Shown in pieces: positions 54,428 through 64,000 of a stretch of DNA of 64,000 bases. The translations under genes and the position numbers were made by a program. The stretch is taken from contig JACGCM010001329.1 of assembly GCA_014058105.1 (NCBI GenBank), positions 124,001 through 188,000 of the forward strand, read 5' to 3'. This DNA is from Kingdonia uniflora. Lineage: Eukaryota > Streptophyta > Magnoliopsida > Ranunculales > Circaeasteraceae. Each line of letters starts with the position of its first letter. The stretch's first letter is position 1. The notes under the pieces are model-generated. The model was not told the origin of the DNA, made no database searches, and worked only from the letters and a program-made list of their open reading frames with translations.

Positions 54428-56152
54428 TTGCCAGAAACCAGCCATCACCCTCGACTCGAAGGCGTAACTTTCATCGACTGCGATACTTCAAACGTCTGTT
54501 TTCCCCAATCTGATCCATTAGTCATCATGATTAAGATCGAGAACCTCGTTCTCCATACAATGCTCATAGATACTGGGAGTGCAGTTAAAGTCCTATTTCT
54601 CCAAACAGTCCAAACCATGAAGAAAATAGACCTTATAACCGTAGCTAATGTCGAGCTAAAAGGTTTCAATGGATCAACAAAAGTCGTTATTGGCTACATC
54701 AGTTTACCTGTCACTACCAGTCCTATTACCCTTCAAACCAACTTCATAGTCATTGACCAGAAGTCTGAATACCCTGGTATACTCGGACGAGATTGTCTTC
54801 ACGCCATGCGAGCAATACCTTCGACCTATCATCAGACCCTTCAATTCAACAATCACGAGGGTACTTGGAACTTGAAAAGTTCTCAACGCCTTGCCCGCTC
54901 ATGCGAGCACCCAGAGATCGACCAAGCACGAAAACTTTTCAACCGCCCACAGCAATCACAACATCTTCCTATACCTTCAACTTCGACAGATACCACACGA
55001 CTCATCGAACCTAGTGTTTATATCAAACTCGACGGTCCTGGGCGGGGTACATTTATTGGAACCCTCCTTAACGAGTCAGAACACCTCGAACATTCTAACT
55101 TCCTTCGAGCAAACAAAGATATCTTTGCCTGGACATTTCAGGAGATGCCCGGCGTCAGTCCCAACTTGGCGTACCACCGCCTTAATCTCATCCCCTATTC
55201 TTTAGCAGTAAAGCAAAAGAAACGTACACTGGCACCACGACTTCGAGAGGCTATGAACCTTGAAGTTGACAAGCTCATAGCTGCTGGGTTTATCAGAGAA
55301 GTGAAGTACGCAGACTGGATATCGAACATCGTGGCAGTACCTAAGAAGAATGGCAAAATCAGAATCTGCGTCAACTTCACTGACCACAACAAGCATACAC
55401 AGAAGGACAGTTTCCCCCTTCCAACTATCTCAGCACTCCTCGGCGCCACTGCTGGTTACGAACGCCTATCTATGATGGACGCAGCTTCAGGTTACAATCA
55501 GGTACCCCTCCTCCCTGAAGATCAACTTAAAACTGCATTTATAACCGAACAAGGCCTTTACTGTTTCAACGTAATGCCCTTCGGCCTTAAAAATGTCGGT
55601 GCTACCTACCAATGCCTTGTCACAACCATGTTCAAACCCATGCTTGGGAAGTCAGTCGAAGTCTATATCGATGACATGTTATGCAAAAGCCTTCCTAAGA
55701 ATACCCATATCCAAGACCTAACAAAAATCTTCTCAATACTTCGCACATGCAATATGAAACTCAACCCAGATAAGTGCCAATTTGGCGTGTCATCCAGAAA
55801 AATTTTGGGTCACCTTAGCAGTAAACGCGGGATAGAGATCGATCCCACCCATATTCGAGCCCTCATAGACATGCCTTTGCCCCAAACCAAGAAAGATGTC
55901 CAAAAAGTAGCTGGCAGGATAGCAGCCCTTAACCGTTTCATTTCAAAATCATCTGACCGATGTGTTTGGCTTTTTTCCCTCTTACACGATCAGGGTGCCC
56001 ACAAAATAAAAAAGAAAAACAACCCTGAGATCAATTGGACCTCTGAGTGCGAACAAGCCTTCCTTGTACTTAAAATTTATCTTTGTTGTCCATCTATTAT
56101 CAGTACCCCTATCAAAGGCGAGACACTCTCTTTATACCTCGCTGCCACATAA
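54428..56152 (+). pseudogene. A2 protease, RT and start of RNase H (574 codons open)
   Basis: Longest open frame of the window. Protease: MLIDTGSAVKVLF with DTG (residues about 46-48), GYISLPVTT, YPGILGRD. Linker KLDGPGRGTFIGT. RT from about residue 250: VPKKNGKIRICV, MMDAASGYNQV, MPFGLKNVGATY and YIDDML with intact catalytic Asp. One conserved Asp of VDFTDL-type sequence is Asn (VNFTDH). Thumb with HIRALIDMPLPQTKKDVQKV. First RNase H begins CCPSIISTPIKGETLSLYL and the frame ends at TAA 56150, in frame with what follows. Confidence 0.9.
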
Positions 56153-57170
56153 ACTTCTATCAGTTCAGTGCTCATTCGACTTGATTCCCATATCAAAAAA
56201 CTTGTATATTTCATCAGCAAAACCCTAACCTTTGCAGAGACCCGATATTCAAAACTCAAACTTTTACTCTTCACACATTTCTATTCAGCCTGTAAACTCA
56301 AACCATATTTTCAGGCTCATTCCATCCATGTTAATACCAATTATCCCCTTTGAGAAGTATTTAGCAAAAAAGAAAAATCCAGACGAGTGCAACAGTGGTC
56401 CGTATACCTTGGCGAACATAATATAACCTTCGAGAAGCAAATATCCCAGAAAGGCCAAGCAGTAGCAGACTTTCTAGCCGACTTCCTGGTCGAAGATGTA
56501 GATTGGGAAGAATACGAAGATGATCTCACAGACTATCAACCTGAAGAAGAAGATCTATTGGACCCTCTCACTGGTTGGCATTTATTCACAGACGGATCAG
56601 CAGGACCTAATTGCTCAGGAATTGGTTTCGTTCTCGTAACACCCACTAATGATCGAATAAAGAAGGCCGTCAAACTTGCCTTCAAATGTTATAATAACGA
56701 AGCATAGTATAAAGCCTTGATCCACGACCTCGACCTCGCACTCGACCTTGGCATCCCCAAACTTGCAGTCTTCTCAGATTCCCAACTTGTTCAGAGACAT
56801 TACACAGGAGAAAACCAAGCTAATGGTCGCATGCCAGATTACGCTCTCTTTGTGCAACAATGAATGGATTGGTTCCCCAAAAAATTCACAATCACACATT
56901 ACCCTCGGGGAAAAAATTGACATGCAGATGCCCTCGCCTACATAGCAGTTATGCTCGTCCACTCAGAGTCACGGACACTCCATATCGAAGTACTCAAACG
57001 CCCAAGTATCGACCAGATGGAAATCAACACCATCAATAGTGGGGGCGAGAGTCATGATCCAGATGATTGGCGGACACCGTTCCTTCACTATTTCAACAAT
57101 GCTACTCTCCCAGATGATCCCAAAACCAAACGCTCTATCCTTGAAAATTGTCGCAGGTATATATTCCATA
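56153..57170 (+). pseudogene. A2 RNase H end and second (archaeal-like) RNase H
   Basis: Same frame as the preceding RT, interrupted by stops at 56351, 56705, 56861 and 56918. First RNase H: VYFISKTLTFAETRYSKL, LKPYFQAHSI. Linker rich in Asp/Glu (EEYEDDLTDYQPEEEDLL). Second RNase H: GWHLFTDGSAGPNCSGIGF, NNEA, stop, YKALIHDLDLALDLGI, VFSDSQLVQRHY and HADALAYIAVML. A second RNase H at this place is a hallmark of Tat-type elements. Confidence 0.88.
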
Positions 57171-58306
57171 AAAAAAATACATCGCAAATCCCTAAATGGC
57201 ATTCTTCTTCGATGTGTTTCCCAAACCGAAGCCTCTCAAATCCTAGTCAAACTTTATGAAGGAACCTGTGGTGCCCACACTGCTAGTCACTCTATGGCCC
57301 TTCGAGCTGTTACCCAAGGTTTATTTTGGCCCGATATGCAGAAACAAGCTTCAGACTATGCAAAATAATGTGACAAATGCCAGCGTCACGCCCACAACAT
57401 CCATTGCCCCTCTAAAGACCTCTATATCATCCAAGTTTCCTGGCCATTCAAAAGATGTACCATCGATCTCATTGAACCCTTCCAAAAAGACTCAGGTAGT
57501 AGAGAAAACATCCTTGTCGCAACCGACTACTTTACTAAATGGGTCGAAGCTGTTCCTCTATGGCGAACAAGAGAAGAAGAAGTTATTAAATTCTTGAGGG
57601 AAAATATCATCACTCGCTTCGGCTGCCCCTATATGATCCAATGCGACAACAGTCCCCAGTTTGTTGGAAGCAAAGTTAGAAACTTCCTCAAAAAACATAA
57701 CATCATTCTCTCACCATCAAATCCTTACTATCCTCAGGGCAACGGTCAAGTCGAAGCAATCAGCAAAACAATTGTCGACGGTCTTAAAGAAGAGAGTCAA
57801 TGTAAAGAAAGGACGATGGGTCTAAGAGTTACAATACGTCTTCTGGGCTTATCGCACTACACCAAGAAAATCTACAGGATGCACCCCTTTTCTCCTGACA
57901 TACGGGGCCGAAGCTGTGCTACCAACTCAATTCGAAGTACCCACCCGAGACCCTAACCTCCCAGGCAAAGATAATGAATTCGAACTTGTGTGCAACATGT
58001 TATGGATCGATGAGACCAGAGATCGAGCTATTGCCAACCTTGGACGCTACCATATTTCACTTCAAAAATCCTACAACAAGAGAGTTTGACCAAGATTTTG
58101 ACATAAAAGATCTAGTACTTTAACATGTCAATCAATCTTCGAAACCTCGAAATGCTGGCAAGCTAGCCAAATTTTGGGAAGGACCCTATATCGTCTGCGA
58201 TAAAACAGACAAGGGTTTTTATTACCTAATTGAGGAAGGCGAAGAGCCCCTACCACGCCCCTGGAATACAATGTAATTGGCCTCCTATAACAGGCCATAT
58301 TTATAA
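57171..58306 (+). pseudogene. A2 integrase
   Basis: Frame shifts near 57170. Zinc region: TCGAHTASHSMALRAVTQGL, FWPDMQKQASDYAK, stop, CDKCQRH. Core: CTIDLIEPF (first Asp), ATDYFTKWVEAVPL, IQCDNSPQFVG (second Asp), YYPQGNGQVEAISK (Glu). Another frameshift at about 57790, then TTPRKSTGCTPFLLTYGAEA and NEFELVCNMLWIDETRDRA, ending TAA 58304. No chromodomain follows. Joins element DNA to target in a live copy. Confidence 0.87.
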
Positions 58307-58404
58307 TCATGTACAACTGATGTAACCCAAAATATTCAATAAACAAGATGTTCCATTCCAACTTTGTCTTCTGTTTCATTATTTAATTCTTGGTTGAACC
58401 TAGG

Positions 58405-58960
58405 TATCATGTCCACCTTCACCCCGACTGATACTTGGAGAAGACCTTGAATTGCTCAAAGTCTCCAATTTCGAGCAAACTCGAGGGGCAAGGAAGGTTA
58501 AAAGACCGGACCCTCGGGGATGCATTGGGGGCGATCAGATATTGCCTCGCTGTGGCTTAAGCCTTTGAAGTCCAGTCCTCTTCTTGGTTAAACCTAGGTA
58601 TCATGTCCACCCTCGCCCCGACTGATACTTGGAAGCGACCTTGAATTGCCTAAGTCTCCAATTTTGAGAAAAATTGAGGGGCAAGGAAGGTCGAAAGACC
58701 GAACGCTCGGGGATGCATTGGGGGCGATCAAATATACTTCGTACTACCCTAGGTATCACGACCACCCTCACCCCGACTGATACTTGGGGGCGACCTTGAA
58801 TTGCCCAAGTTTCCAACATTCTAGCAAACTCGAGGGGCACGAATGGTCGAAAGACTGGACCCTCGGGAATTAGTTAGAGGCAATCAGTTAATTTTCGGGT
58901 TTCCTCTAGGTATCACGTCCCCTCGGCCCGCCTAATACTCGGAGGCGACCTGGAAGTTGT
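58405..58960 (+). repeat. tandem repeat after pol of A2 (194, 155, 157 bp units)
   Basis: TATCA(T/C)G...CCGACTGATA anchors at 58405, 58599, 58754 and 58911. Same unit as A1, where spacing is a constant 194; two units here are shortened by internal deletion. Confidence 0.88.
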
Positions 58961-59526
58961 TCAAAATTTCAAAATCATTATGGCTTTGGCCTTCGATGTC
59001 CAGCGTAACATCCAGAGTTCGATCTATATATTTCTGATACTCTTCAGCCTTCGATCACACTACAGTCAATCAAACAGTTCAACTTCTTATTTTGAACATA
59101 ACAAATGTCTACTTCAAAAATACAACAACACTAGCTATAATGCCATCAAATGCATAGAATATTCGACATATTATCCGTCAGAGGAACAGTTGTAGTATAA
59201 TTCAAAAATCAATCAGCAAGAGTCCAAAACAAGCAAAATCAACAACATGTGCATTCAAATTCCAACAATTCAAGGTCAGACTACAATAGCATAATTCATC
59301 AGCAAATCAGATTTCAAGTCAGAAATTCAAAATTAGTATGTTTAGGAAACAAGCATCAATATGTTCAGCATCAACCGCAAAAGTTTAACAGATAACAAAA
59401 AAAAAAAAAAAAAAAAACCCCTACTGAGTTCCAATACCAAAAGAAAACAACAAACATCGTTCACAATATTACAACTTAACATCACAACCAACAGAAGAAG
59501 ACATGTGAATCCTACCTCAGAATACC
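58961..59526. other. A2 non-coding region between array and aORF2 end
   Basis: Homologous to A1 3900-4494. No gene. Includes a run of 21 A at 59397-59417. Confidence 0.6.
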
Positions 59527-61699
59527 TCATGTGGGCGCAGTTGCACCCTCTGGCTCCACAGTCGCCCCAGCACCACCAACCTTAGCAACCTCATGCGACC
59601 CTTCGATCAGACCATCAGCAGTTCCACCAATGGGCGCTATAATAAGAGAAGTCTCAACATCACCCTCAGTACCCCCAATTTCTTCCTCAACAACGTTCAC
59701 CTCCCCTCCCTTCATCTGCAATTCATCCCCCTCCAGAAGTCCCAGAGAAGAAGGATAAGACTGCAACGCATCGGTATCATACCTCATACCATCGATAAAC
59801 TTTTTCAACCTCACATTTTCCATGCATTCCTTATCATACTACCGCTGGAAACCTACCTTCTGTTCTGCTTCGCCATCTCACACGCCTTCAGCTTGGCCGA
59901 CAATTCTCGCTCCAACCTTGACCGTTGTTCCTCGAGCTTCTCATTATAAGAATCAGTAAGCACATCTACATCTTGCTTCAGCTTCTTGATTTAAGATACC
60001 CATGATGCCTTCTTCCCATGAGAATGATCCAGATTTTCTTTCGCTTATCGTAACTTAGCCTTTACTGACTTCATTACCTTGTTGCAAGTCTCTACCCAGA
60101 CTTCCGTCTGCTAAAAATACTCAGGATATCAGTGAACCTCAAAACTCAAACAACTTGCAAGTAACTTTAAAATACCACTACACAGAGCTATATATAGTTA
60201 CCTGAGACATGTGCTTCTTTTTCTCCTTCGAAACTTCGTCAGGGTCATCCTCCTAGAGCTCGACCATCGAAGCCTGCTTTGCCACAGCCTACTCTTGTCG
60301 TTCAGCCTCCGTCATTTCTTCACTTCCTCCATTGTATAATCCTCCCCGAGTATCTTACGTCTCTTACGTTGAATAACCTTTGATTGCTACACCTTAGATG
60401 CTTCGGGCGCTACTCAACCCTTCCCTTTCTCGGCTTGAGAAGACACCTATTTTGCTTTCATCATCGAAGCCTCTCCACCTCCTTCGGACACTGGTGCCAC
60501 TTGCTTCGTACCCCTCCACGACCTCGGCGCAAGCTGGTAGTTCCTAGGCAATTCTTCCCCTCCCATTTCTTTTTTCTCTTTCAAAACACCTACCCCCTCT
60601 TTTTTTTCTTTGATCGCTTCGGTGTAGCGGGTACATCTCGAAGCTGAAAATCTACCTTTTTTCTCCTTTGCCTCTAGATCTTAGACTATCAAACACCGAA
60701 TTTACAAAATCTTCACTAGCCTTGAGTAGAGTATCAATGTAATTCACCGGATTATCCCAAGACGAACTTCCCGGACCTGCAGAAGTAAAGCAAAAACACA
60801 GTTATCACTTATTTCAGAAGTACATCAACAATAAACCCTTCGACAGCAAACTTACTTCTGTTAAATACCCTATGATGTAATTTGTGCAGGTCGTCGTTAT
60901 TTAAATTCTCATAGTTTCCCCTTACTATCAGTAAATCTTTATTTTACCCCTGCCCTGTTGAACACAGATCAAAGAACCAATGTTTCTCAGGGTGACATTG
61001 GATGTGATAAGTTCCCGGGTTTTGACTAGCCTTCCTCGAATAAAAGGTGATAATGTCAAACCATTTAATTAAACCTCGACCCTTACCAGCCAATTCCACA
61101 TTCATCCCTTCTATCACCCTCATCATCTCATAAATATTACCGTTCATCTGCACCGGAGCTACCCCCCGGAAATTTAGCACTTCTTTCACCAGTCGCCGAA
61201 GAGGAAGCTCCAGTCCCAATCGAATTTGACCCCTATATGCCATAATCCCTTCCCCAGGGTCCGATTTGAAGGTCAACCCTTCCCCCGCTACACTTAGTTG
61301 CACCCCCACCTTCGAGAGTTCTAATTTTGTGGCAAGCCGATCTAACCTAACCCTATTTTTTGCCGAAACGGCATCCTCGGCCTCATCTGACTCAGTTGAA
61401 TCTACGTTATCACCCCCTTGCACCTTATCTCCCTCCCCACTACCCGAAGGTTCTACATTACATCCCTTCCCCCATGCTATTTCCTCATCATTACTATCTT
61501 CGGCCACTATCGTCCTTCGACGTTTCGTGACCGGATCATCTCCAGCCGGCAGAATCATCCACAACGGGGCCTCGGTTACCACATCTAACACCTCTAAATC
61601 GCTACCCTCGCCCATAGGGTCTCGACCAGATGTACTAGCTTCGATCTCATCAACCTCATCATCCATCAGTCTCCGCCTCGAAACCCGACGGTTATGCAT
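59527..61699 (-). pseudogene. aORF2 of A2: spliced antisense gene
   Basis: ATG 61699 (MHNRRVSRRRLMDDEVDE) follows an acceptor TTCTGTAG/GCAAAA. Exon 1 is open to 60944: EIEASTSGRD, an acidic-Ser linker, then RLGLELPLRRLVKEVLNFRG, VAPVQMNGNIYEMM and WFFDLCSTGQ, ending at a donor-like GG/GTAAAA. Exon 2 starts after TTCTGCAG/GTCCGG at about 60778 (SSSWDNPVNYIDTLL). Later exons (about 60650-60210, 60110-59527) are charged and coiled-coil with stops, ending EPEGATAPT at TGA 59527. The domain layout equals D and C2 aORF2 (LSLPL..LAKG..., PVQLNGN). Function unknown. Confidence 0.66.
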
Positions 61700-62700
61700 T
61701 TTTTGCCTACAGAAGAAGAGGCACGCAATTAGGGTGGAAAATTTGACAATCCTGTGTTTATCGCCCTTATCCCATCTATCCTCTCCAGATATTTCTCCAA
61801 CCGCAAATATCAGACACAATAACTCCTCCAAAAGAAAAAACCCTTACCAAATTCTAGACTAGTTCGAAACCCAGTTCTAACAAGCCTCCATACTCCCGAA
61901 AATAACCTCTTCACTCCAAATGTAAAATCTCATACCCACCCCCTCAAACAGAGAACAAAACAGAGTAAACATGATAGAGATCAAGTGACTTACCAGTGGT
62001 TAGCAGCCCTTTCCTCGAACGGGAAAGATTAAACCATCAAAAGAAGCAGCAACCCCCAAGCTCGAAATGACGTATGTTTTCTCCTCCCAACCCTTTGATT
62101 CTCACAATAAGATAGTACAGTAATCAATCTTCTCTCACTTATATATCTTTCAAAAAAAATATTTTAACCGCCTCGATTTACTCACCACTATCATTACACA
62201 ACCCCACTACCCCGGTTTTTCGGCTCTAATGTCATTTGACCACTTTACCCCTCGCACCTCCCACGTGCGCACAACACCCTTACGACCATCTGCTCACAAA
62301 ACTCGAAGCTTCTCGAACCTTTTTTCTCCCTTAATCGAAGCCAAACAGTCCAATCCAAACAGCCACATCATTACCTCTTTCCGTCATACGAGAAAAATAA
62401 CATCATTACATTTTGTACACTGCCACAAGCGCTCGTACTAGCCTGACTGACCAGCCGTCTGGGCTGTCAGAATAGCTAGTCAAATCAAACTTAAACTTCG
62501 ACACATTCCTACACCTGAGTACTCGACCATTTCACACCACGAACAATCCTCAACATCTAGCCTCAACAAAATTCATTTTAATATATTGGCCTTCGACATC
62601 CAGCACGCCCCTTAACTCAAAAGTTTTGAACCTTCGCCCAAATCCAGTCGTAAGTTTGACCAGTCAAAAACCTCAGGCCTGCAGATAAATTTTTCAGCTT
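61700..62700. other. A2 region upstream of aORF2 to the 3' LTR
   Basis: Includes the aORF2 5' intron and 5' region on the minus strand (to about 62200). From 62290 it matches A1 4540-4860. aORF1 and a clear polypurine tract, both present in A1, are missing: the sequence reaches the LTR without GAGAGGGGGCGAA. No other gene seen. Confidence 0.55.
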
Positions 62701-62837
62701 CACCAGAGTTTACTCGTAGCCTTCGAACAGACAGCCGAAACCCACTTCATAGCCTTCTTGAATATATTGAGGCCCTTTTAGCTCCTAAAAAAGGCTCCTC
62801 AGAGATCCCCCAGAGACGAACCTTCAACAACAGATAG

Positions 62838-63131
62838 AACTTCGAGAACGGACCAGTATATTACAACAGACATCCTTCAACCATATCTACATACAATCGA
62901 AGTATGATAAGACAGACAGCCAGTTCACCAGACAAAACTTTAAGAACGGATAAGTACATTGCAGCAAACATCCTTCGACCATATCTACATACGGTCGAAG
63001 TATGATAAGACAGACAGCCAGCTCACCAGACAGAACTTCGAGAGCGGATTAACGTCCTGGCCACAGATATCCTTCGACCTTACTATCACACGGTCAAAAA
63101 ATGATAAGACAGACAACTACCTCATTAGATA
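62838..63131 (+). repeat. three 98-bp units in the A2 3' LTR
   Basis: Unit starts at 62838, 62936 and 63034, the same number and spacing as in the 5' LTR. Confidence 0.9.
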
Positions 63132-63318
63132 AGACAGCGCATTGATTGGCCCGTGCATCTACAGTGACAAGCCCAACCACCTCACCGTTCAGAGCCATCA
63201 CCAATAAATGCAACAGTAACAGTACCGACAAGACCGGTGCCCCTCATACGCTGGGTTTTTCTGACAACGTAATCATGTAAACTGGACCCACGCTTTATAA
63301 CTCAGCTCCCTATGCTTC

Positions 63319-63326
63319 TATAAATA
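63319..63326 (+). promoter_or_regulatory. LTR TATA box (A2, 3' LTR)
   Basis: TATAAATA in GCTTCTATAAATAGAGC. Confidence 0.7.
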
Positions 63327-63615
63327 GAGCAGAGGGGAAACCAAACAGGGGTTAGAAAAATTTCCTCCAGCCTTGCCATTTTTACCTTCGACCACCCATA
63401 ATATCTGTACTCGAACCCTCTTATTTACTCTTCAGTAATATAATCTGTCTTAAAAATCTTCATCAGAGGTTGTAGAGAGTCACATTCGGGCCTTTACGCA
63501 AGTATTTGCCTTTAGTTATATCTTATCTTTGACTAATTGCATATTCCCTTTGATTGAGGATTGAGTCTACCTTGTAAGAACCGACTCCCCGTCCGAACGA
63601 AGTTAGGTCCCTACA

Positions 63616-63620
63616 AAACC
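63616..63620 (+). other. target site duplication of A2, right copy (AAACC)
   Basis: Follows the CTACA end of the LTR and is identical to 51663-51667. Confidence 0.92.
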
Positions 63621-64000
63621 TGTATACTTTATCATTAAAACTCTGATACCCGCAAAGACTTGATATACCAATCTCTAGCGACTACTCCTTGCACTCGTTT
63701 ATACCGCCCAAAAACTCAAACCATACTTTCAATCTCACCCCATACGTGTTATCACAAGTTATCCCCTTCGAGAAATACTTAGCAAGAAATAAAAATCTAT
63801 ACAGGTACAGCAGTGGTCTGCTTATCTTGCCAAACACGACACCACATTTGAGAAACAAATATCCCAAAAAGGCCAAGCAGTCGTAGATTTCCTCACCGAC
63901 TTCCCGATCGAAGATATCGACTGGGAGGAACATGAAGATGATCTACCAGAAGACTGGCCTGAATAAACCGACCCATAAAACCCTAACACAGGCTGGCGTC
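63616..64000 (+). pseudogene. element B continued: RNase H and linker
   Basis: Directly continues the frame that ended ...SSIEKP at 51667: VYFIIKTL, LLLALVYTAQKLKPYFQSH, VQQWSAYLAKHDTTFEKQI, GQAVVDFLTDFPIEDIDWEEH. Ends at the window edge in the Asp/Glu-rich linker before the second RNase H (NTGWR). Stops at 63656, 63670, 63789, 63964 and 63976. Confidence 0.9.

Larger units (their letters stand above)
51668..63615 (+). mobile_element. complete Ty3/gypsy Tat-type element A2 (11.9 kb)
   Basis: Both LTRs, PBS, gag-pro-pol, a post-pol tandem array and an antisense aORF2, bounded by perfect AAACC duplications inside the RNase H region of B. It is the best preserved element of the window, yet it has multiple stops and frameshifts. 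Confidence 0.95.
62701..63615 (+). repeat. 3' LTR of A2 (915 bp)
   Basis: The start is degenerate (CACCAGAGTTTACTCG aligned to TATAGTAGCCTACTCG) and the end is GGTCCCTACA. Many differences from the 5' LTR are C/T or G/A transitions. Confidence 0.9.

Noticed and set aside
61266..61862. Open frame of 198 codons on the plus strand
   Set aside because: It is the reverse of aORF2 exon 1. Ser/Pro/Leu-rich composition is the mirror of Glu/Asp/Gly codons, and no homologue appears in the sister copies.
1..64000. Host protein-coding genes, tRNA, rRNA or CRISPR arrays
   Set aside because: None found. All recognisable coding sequence belongs to retrotransposons or the pararetrovirus, and direct repeats are LTR, post-pol or promoter arrays without spacer structure.

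Overview
The window looks like plant (angiosperm, probably dicot) heterochromatin made almost entirely of repeats. I see no host gene, tRNA, rRNA or CRISPR array. Every stretch can be assigned to an LTR retrotransposon or to an integrated plant pararetrovirus. Nearly all coding sequence is decayed by stops, frameshifts and deletions.

Most elements are Ty3/gypsy of the Tat type (Tat/Ogre/Retand-like). This rests on two RNase H domains in tandem, no chromodomain, a CX2HX4HX4C gag knuckle, a PBS near TGGCACCGTCTGTGG, tandem repeats after pol, and extra genes on the opposite strand between pol and the 3' LTR. I name the copies A1, A2, B (one family, LTRs starting TGTAGTAGCC), C1, C2, D, E (a second family, LTRs starting TGTAGGGAC) and F (Ty1/copia).

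The copies are nested. E (minus, 40301-42812 here) is the outermost. C2 (+; 14145-14588 and 33122-40300) sits in E. C1 (+, 7336-14144) sits in C2, and A1 (+, 1-7335) sits in C1. D (minus, 14589-33121) sits in the integrase of C2, with a GATAC/GATGC target duplication. A florendovirus-like endogenous pararetrovirus (17737-23217) sits in D. On the right, F (+, 42813-47312) sits in the LTR of E, B (+; 47313-51667 and 63616-64000) sits in F, and A2 (+, 51668-63615, complete with both LTRs) sits in the RNase H region of B with a perfect AAACC duplication.

How the parts work: the sense strand of each Tat element encodes gag, protease, RT, RNase H, a second RNase H and integrase. The antisense strand carries two accessory genes. 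aORF1 is a protein of about 100 residues encoded next to the 3' LTR. aORF2 is a spliced gene with a globular N-terminal domain and long coiled coils. aORF2 is recognisable with matching introns in C1, C2 and D, and more distantly in A2. The pararetrovirus lies in a predicted 5' intron of the aORF2 of D. It keeps a protease, RT, RNase H, a downstream ORF, a promoter with seven repeats at exact 21-bp spacing, a leader and a tRNA-Met primer site, and it is bordered by TA repeats. The most interesting material is the antisense gene pair and the virus-in-intron arrangement.
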